DNA of 64,000 nucleotides from Castor canadensis (lineage: Eukaryota > Chordata > Mammalia > Rodentia > Castoridae): contig NC_133401.1 of the NCBI RefSeq assembly GCF_047511655.1, positions 17,110,501 to 17,174,500 on the forward strand, read 5' to 3'. A model generated the notes under the pieces. That model saw only the letters and a program-made list of their open reading frames with translations. It made no database searches and was not told the DNA's origin. Shown here one piece after another: positions 57,601-64,000 of the stretch. The position numbers were made by a program, and so were the translations under genes. Positions within the stretch are counted from its first letter, which is position 1; each line of letters starts with the position of its first letter.

Positions 57601-58375
57601 GATATTTTTAAGTGGAAACAGGCTAGATTAGAAAATAGAACATTGTGCATGGCAGAGAATCTTCTCAATTGTGAAACTGACCTTTCCTGCGGATCATGTG
57701 TGAGCCACTGGTGGTATAACCCCACCTCTCCTGGTGTCGCAGTGAGTCATGGGGTTGTTGTCAACTCTGGAAGAGAAAGGCTGTGGGCAGGCTCTCCTCC
57801 CCTTTAACTACCAAGGACTTCTCTGTCTCATCTCATCTCCCTCACAATGGTTCATTGCTCACAGTCTCGGTCTCTGGTGCTTCCTGGCTGCCACTGCACA
57901 GGGCCTGGTAAAACTTGATCTGGACACCAGCTGGTTATCCTGTGACTTTAAAATGCATGCAACCTGTTCAATGGCAGAACACGACATTCAGGGAAGTTGA
58001 ATTTGCATTTCCACACCATGGTTACTCATAGTCAGAAGAAACTATTTCCTTATTGCTTTTAAAGCAGAATCATTATTTTACATCAACATATCAGGTCAAC
58101 TTTTTGGCTTCCACTAATGGGTGAGGACATGTAGCGTTTGTCCTCCTGTCTAACTCTGTTCTTTTTCTTCAGCATGGCGACACTTAGCAGTCTCCTAACA
58201 GCAAGTTCCATTAACTTGAGGGACTCAGGATTGTGTTTCACACACCCATTGGAAAGGACTCATCTGTACCAATTTTGAAATAAATTTGAAAGGGAGAAGA
58301 AGAAAATCATCCCTATATACATGGAAATGTCACAAGGAAACTCCCTGTGTAGCTAGCTTAAACAAACAAAAATGT
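54629..58375. other. Unassigned sequence, 3.7 kb
   Basis: I find no gene, and no repeat that I can name. Open frames here (for example 54724-55059 +, 56641-56985 +) have no familiar motifs or splice-site support. A stretch with gtaagtaataaaccacctt near 56020 could be the polyadenylation region of an old LTR, but this is weak. Confidence 0.35.
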
Positions 58376-58700
58376 TATTTTTTTTTCTTTTACAAAATCA
58401 GAGAACAGGAGATCAAAACAGATCCTTCCTGTGGGGGGGGGTTGGTATCAGTGGGAGGGGGGAAGAGGAGGGGAAAGGGTGTGGGAGGGTGAATATGGAG
58501 CAAATACTGTGTACACATGTATGTAAAGGGAAAAACAATACCTGCAGAAACTATTTCAGGAGTGGCAGGAGGAGGAGATAAAGGCGAACGATGCAGGAGG
58601 TGAATTCAAATATGATATATTTGATATATTATAAGAACTTTTGTAAATGCCACAATGTACCCCCACCAGCACAACAATAAAAAATAAAATAAATAAGATC
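58376..58700 (+). mobile_element. L1 3' end fragment (older subfamily)
   Basis: It has a G-run (58432-58443), a purine-rich stretch, gtaaatgccacaatgtaccc and an A-rich tail ending in aataaaataaataag. It matches the short fragment at 7905-7995, not the younger L1 tails. Confidence 0.65.
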
Positions 58701-58967
58701 CCTGACATCAGGAGCTGACCTGGCACTTGATCAAGGACTTGGTGTTGTACTATGAATGAGACACACTTCAACGGGTAAACCCAAAAACCAAGTCCCTCAA
58801 TACTCATTTCTGAATGCAGACAAAAATGTGAACACTGTCCAAAGCATCACAAAGACCAAACATCCCCCTATCCTGGCTAAGATGCAATAGCCACTTCCTT
58901 AAAAGCCACAGTTTTCACTACATTTTAGCTCCCCTCATTACAGATAGCAGCTGTTAAGGCACTGTGT

Positions 58968-59120
58968 CAGTCAGTTTGAGCTGTCAGAACAAAATACACC
59001 ACCCAGGAGACTTATAAAACAAACATTTCTTTTCTGACATTTCTGGAGAAAGCTGGGATGCCCAAGGTGCTCACCACCCTGGTGAGGAATTTCTGCCCTG
59101 CTTGCAGACAGCCCCACCTT
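58968..59120 (+). repeat. MaLR-like LTR relic, truncated
   Basis: It opens with tgtcagtcagtttgagctgt and has acttataaaacaaacatttc, the usual start of this LTR type. A reverse B1 fragment (gggtctcactatgtaaccca, about 59150-59215) follows it. Confidence 0.45.
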
Positions 59121-59269
59121 CTGGTGCGTGGTCACGTGACTTGTTTTGTTTTGTTGCATTGAACAGGGTCTCACTATGTAACCCAGGCTCAAATGAGTTG
59201 AGGTGTCCACGGAGGTTGAATGGGGTGACCGTCCACACTGCTTTCGTGTGGACATGATTCAACCCCCCG

Positions 59270-59975
59270 GGTTCATACACTGGAGGCTTGGTCTCCACTG
59301 CAAGGGGACAGAGGGTTGTGGAATCTTTCAGAGGTAGAGTCCACTGGGAGGTGACTAATGGCTGAGGGAAAGGATTAATGTCTGTCTTCAGAGGTGGGTT
59401 ACATCTCAGGGCATCAGCGTGCATTGTCAAAGTGCGTTGTTATAAAATTCGTTCAGCTCTGTTGACTTGCTCTCTTGCAATGTGACTTCTGTCTTCTACA
59501 CACATCACTTGCCACTCTTGCACATATCCTCCCATGATGATGCATATATGTCACATGATCCCATGTGTCATACGATCCCAGGATTCAGCGTATGTCACAG
59601 CCAGATGGGCCTCAGCAGTGGCCAAATAGATAGCTCCTGCAGCCTTCAAAACTGTGAGTTAAGCCCTGTATAGCTATCCTTATCTCAACCAGCAAAAACC
59701 CTTAGTCCTTCCTGTTATTGCTTATACTCTCTCTACAACAAAATTAGAAATAAGGGCAAAATAGTTTCTGCTGGGTATTGAGGGGGTGGGGGGAGAGGGA
59801 AGGGGCGGAGTGGGTGGTAAGGGAGGGGGTGGGGGTAGGGGGGAGAAACGACCCAAGCCTTGTATGCACATATGAATAATAAAACAATAAAAAAAAACTG
59901 TGAGTTAAGTAAACCTTTTTTCTTTATAAATTACCCCATCTCATATTTTGTTATAGCACTAGAGGACTAAGACAA
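59270..59975 (+). repeat. Old interspersed repeat split by an L1 tail
   Basis: It includes gggaggtgactaatggctga and, after the inserted L1 end, tataaattaccccatctcat ... gttatagcactagaggacta, a familiar ending of an old mammalian repeat that I cannot name with certainty. The L1 fragment at 59664-59893 lies within it. Confidence 0.45.
59664..59893 (+). mobile_element. Very short L1 3' end insertion (about 230 bases)
   Basis: Only the last 230 bases of the young L1 3'UTR are present, including the G-rich tract (59790-59852) and A-tail. An exact 16 base target duplication, aaaactgtgagttaag, lies at 59648-59663 and 59894-59909. It shows that reverse transcription stopped soon after passing the G-rich tract. 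Confidence 0.95.
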
Positions 59976-60299
59976 GCTTCAAGCACCACAAAATGGGAAG
60001 GCTCCAGGTTACTTCCCTTTTTAAAGCAGATATTTATTCTCTGGGGGATCCTGAATTGAGGATGTAAATGATTCTCCGACCAAACCACTCTCAGATATTA
60101 AACCCAGTATCAGCTTGCCCAGAAGACAGAACTATGTTTTTGAATATGTCACCAGCAAAGTAGGAATTCCAGAAAAGGAAAATAAATTCTGATACAAGAA
60201 TTCTGTGCCTTAAAAAAAAAAAAAACAACTAGAAATAAGCCAGTGAAATTTCAACAAACACATGCTTCTGTTTTCAATTTATAGGAAATTTAAGGGCAC

Positions 60300-60727
60300 A
60301 AGAAGTAATATTTATACTTGTCTCAATTTTTCATTGCTATCACAAAATGCCCGTGACTGGGAATTTTATAAAGAAAGATATTTGTTATGGCTCATGATCC
60401 TGGAGGCTGAAAAACCCAAAATCACAGAGCAGCATCACGGGGGGCCCGTGCTAGTTCATGAAGAGTTAAAGGCACTTGAAAAGGAGAGAATACAAGAGCA
60501 GCCTTGCTTCATAACAGCTCACTGCTGAGGTGACTGGTCCAGTGAGAGTGAGACCTCACTCAGCCCTGCCAGGCAGCATTAATGCACTCTGGAAGGCTCT
60601 GCCCCCATGGCCTCAACACCTCCCACAGGCTCTGTTCCCAACCTTCTCAGTCTTTGGGACTCACTCCATCACTGAGAAATTAAGCTTCCAACCCATGGCT
60701 ATTTAGAGGACACGCTCAAACCGTAGC
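60300..60727 (+). repeat. MaLR-like LTR relic
   Basis: Typical words are tgctatcacaaaatgcccgt, ttttataaagaaagatattt, atggctcatgatcctggagg and an ending with cacgctcaaaccgtagcaat. The 88-codon ORF at 60262-60528 is a chance frame in this repeat. Confidence 0.6.
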
Positions 60728-60732
60728 AATAG

Positions 60733-60769
60733 TTTTGTTTTGTTTTGTTTTGTTTTGTTTTGTTTTGTT
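60733..60769 (+). repeat. (TTTTG)n microsatellite
   Basis: Seven or so TTTTG units directly after the LTR relic. Confidence 0.95.
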
Positions 60770-61102
60770 AAACAAAATCAGCATGCAATAAAATATATTT
60801 TGTGGTTACTTGGGACCCTTCTCTCCAGGGTGGTCTAGATGAAGTGGGTTCTGCCTGGGGTCTGGGTGTGTGGTGTTCCTGCAGAAAGAGAAAGACAGAG
60901 AGGGAGAAGGGGACAGACAGAGAGAGAGAGAAGAGGAGGACTGAGAGACATGAGAAGGAGAGTCTCCTGGTTACCCAGAGAAGGGAAGGTGAGGACTCAG
61001 CAGAGACTGAACATCTGGGCGGTGGGCACAGAAACCAATCTCTGCCCCTGCCTCCTGTCCCCGACCTGGACTGGAATTGGACTGTGGAGGATGGGAGGAC
61101 AC

Positions 61103-61845
<743 letters not shown>

Positions 61846-61918
61846 GGTTCTGATCAGGCTGCAGAAAAGTGGGGGGCAGAGCAGCAGCAGAATTGGATCT
61901 GGGACCTTGAGGTGTGGC

Positions 61919-61925
61919 TTATATA
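61919..61925 (-). promoter_or_regulatory. TATA box of IGFL4-like gene
   Basis: TATATAA on the minus strand, 74 bases upstream of the ATG at 61845. Transcription starting about 30 bases downstream would give a 5'UTR of roughly 45 bases. Confidence 0.55.
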
Positions 61926-61929
61926 GTGA

Positions 61930-62990
61930 TTAATACCAGCCCTGGGGAGGAACCTCCATCTTTCAACAGAGGCAGCAGCATGGTGGAAAGTTAGGTATAT
62001 CCAGGAAAAAGTGAACGTCAGTTTGTTCTAAAACATGTTCCTGACTCTTGAAACATGAAGATAAATGCTTCTCCAGAGGCTTTCAACTTGTGCCTCTGAT
62101 GGGTCCATTTTTTTTGACACCTCACTAAGGGGAATCTCAGAAAAGATTGCCTAATCTTCCCCACTACGTGCTGTTAGACTGAAAAGCATGGCGAGATAGA
62201 CCAGGAGATGGCTCAAGGTCAGCACAGGCTTTAAGCAGAAAAGAGAGTCTGCAGAGGTGGATCACTAGCAGAAGTCAGAGCCCACTACCACCTGCAGCCT
62301 GGGGTAGATAAAGGGCAAGCTAGTGAAAAAGTACCAGGAAGGTGGTTGGGCGGGATAACCTTCTGGTGGATTGATAAGGAATGTCGTTGTTGGGTGACCA
62401 AGGAAGATAAGTTGTGTTTAGGTCACTGGTCTGCTCCATCATCCTTGGTGCCCAGAGATAACAGGCACCAAGGATGATGGTCATTCTTTGAGGTTCAGTG
62501 GAGAGTTTCCATTAAGCCACCAGCAAGAGGGAAGGGGTTCTGTTCCTAACATGACTGTGCTTACTGTTCACCCTACAACACAAAACCACCCAAGGACACC
62601 AGCTGCTTCTTCACCCCGAAAATTTCAAGTTCTCTCTCTCTCCCCTCAGCTCAGCCCACTTCCTGAACTTCTATATTTATAATTCATCAAAGTTATATGG
62701 GGGAAATTATAAACTTGTCACATGAGCTTTTAGAAGAGCAGGGGCAGCAGAAACTGTGTTAGGAAACAAGCAAGAGGAGTAGCCACACTACAGACCTCTG
62801 GACTCAGACAGAAAGGAAGGAGGACCTGTGTCTGTTCGTTTGTAGGGTTCCTTGTCCAAAGAAATGCTACATGCATGCCTTTACCATTATATTAGTTTCT
62901 GAAGTGGGAAACCACGAGGACTATTATTAGAACTTCCTGGCTTTTTGGCGGGGAGGGGAGGGTTGGTTTTTTGGTTTTATTTTTGTTTTG
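61930..62990. other. Unassigned sequence
   Basis: Upstream flank of the IGFL4-like gene. No repeat or gene is recognised. Confidence 0.4.
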
Positions 62991-62994
62991 TTTT

Positions 62995-63143
62995 GTTTTT
63001 TTCAGTACCAGGACTTGAACTCAGGGCCTACACCTGAGCCACTCCACCAGCCCTTTTTTATGTTTTCAAGACAGGGTCTCACTAACTCTGATCCTTCTGA
63101 TCTCTGTCCCCTGAGTAGCTAGGATTACAGGCATGGGCCACCA
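62995..63143 (-). repeat. Composite SINE, minus
   Basis: Reverse-complement tRNA-like unit (ggacttgaactcagggccta, tgagccactccaccagccct) followed by a shortened B1-like unit (caagacagggtctcactaac, tagctaggattacaggcatg). Confidence 0.85.
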
Positions 63144-64000
63144 AAGCCCTGTGAGCATCCTGTTTTCCGCTGGCTTCCTCTCTGGGTCACAGTGACAGTT
63201 TGGCAGTGTGACCGATGGAGAAGCAGAAGCATTAGCACTAGGAGGAAGTGTACTGTTAGTGGGAGGCCTCTCCTCTTCCCTCCTCTCTCAGATGGGACAT
63301 GCAATACTTCAGCATGGGTGATCAGACAAAAGGATGTAAGCTGGGCCATCTTTCATCCTACAGATGTGCCTGTGAGGGTGTCTGTGTGCCAGCAACTCAC
63401 TATGCCTTCTCCTGGCACCTGCCCCCTAGCAGGAGCCTCACCTGTGAGGATCCCCCATCTACACAGATCTACTGGGAAAACAGACTTATAAGAAGTACAC
63501 TCCTGTGTCCTGAATTCATTCCTGTGATTGGAACATCAATAATAACTGAGCCAGCCATCAGAGGTCATGAGCACATAAAGAGAAATGCCCAGGTGAACAG
63601 AACTGTGAAGGGAAATGGGAAGTGTCAACAGAGGAAGAATTAACGTCTGTGTAATTAAAGTGTCTGTGTAGAAAGTGCCACAGAGCCCACTGTCAACACA
63701 GGCAAGGCTGACAGCTTCTGCCATTTAAAGAAAACCAGCAAGCTCTTTGTAGAGTCACCCAGCTTATTCACACAGCAGTCAAGACAAGCAACAGGTACCA
63801 GTGCTTGCACAGTGACATTGACACAAAGGGGTCTTGTCACTGCATCAAAAACTTTAAGACACAGTTGCTGCATCAAGAATGCCACACAACAGCTATAGAG
63901 GGTGTGTATTTGGAAAGTGGATGGCCATATAGAATACTAGAACATAATACAGACCAGAAATAGACCCACCCCGTGTGGTCATTTGAGTTTTGGCAGGGGT
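63144..64000. other. Unassigned sequence
   Basis: No recognised gene or repeat to the end of the window. Overlapping ORFs (63192-63643 +) have no known motifs. Confidence 0.4.

Noticed and set aside
60262..60528. 88-codon ORF on the plus strand
   Set aside because: It lies wholly in a MaLR-like LTR relic and has no domain or splice support.

Overview
This window is mammalian nuclear DNA, almost certainly from a rodent. It carries abundant L1 (LINE-1) copies of several ages, 7SL-derived B1-type SINEs, tRNA-derived ID-type SINEs and composite B1-B1-ID SINEs, MaLR-like LTR relics and a Tigger (pogo-type) DNA transposon relic. The composite SINE form and the L1 subfamily suggest a castorimorph or squirrel-related rodent; beaver is my best guess, but that rests on recollection. 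There are no operons, CRISPR arrays or prokaryotic features.

Only two host protein-coding genes are recognised. Both belong to the IGF-like (IGFL) family of small, secreted, cysteine-rich proteins, whose human cluster lies at 19q13. An IGFL1-like gene (+ strand, ATG 27501, four exons, TATA box at 27441, poly(A) signal at 29336) looks intact apart from one lost cysteine. An IGFL4-like gene (- strand, ATG 61845, TATA box at 61925-61919) keeps its exon structure, but has lost two conserved cysteines and appears to have lost the splice donor of its last coding intron, so translation stops at once.

Layout: 1-2.2 kb old repeats and unique sequence; 2.2-5.5 kb an old L1 with a 5' inversion; 6-12 kb further L1 copies; 12-17.7 kb microsatellite, MaLR relic and old antisense L1; 17.7-26 kb a composite SINE split by an 8 kb young L1; 26-31 kb the IGFL1-like gene; 31.5-47.3 kb a tandem duplication (copy A about 9.3 kb, copy B about 6.3 kb) with a 5S rRNA pseudogene fragment at the junction; 47-48 kb an inverted repeat and a compound microsatellite; 49-53.5 kb a young truncated L1 beside an old antisense L1; 53.5-60.7 kb mostly unassigned DNA with scattered repeats; 61-62 kb the IGFL4-like gene; the rest has one SINE and no recognised gene.

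The most notable structure is the 8 kb L1 (17986-25973). A single 12 bp target-site duplication flanks it, yet it contains two L1 5' ends in a row. The second 5'UTR lacks exactly a 1,126 bp GT-AG segment (18227-19352) that is present in the first. The element therefore looks like a retrotransposed, 5'UTR-spliced L1 RNA joined to the 5' part of an unspliced one. The duplicated block at 31.5-47.3 kb also gives a readable history: Tigger and B1 insertions shared by both copies, then duplication, then at least four copy-A-only retroinsertions, two of them with exact target-site duplications.
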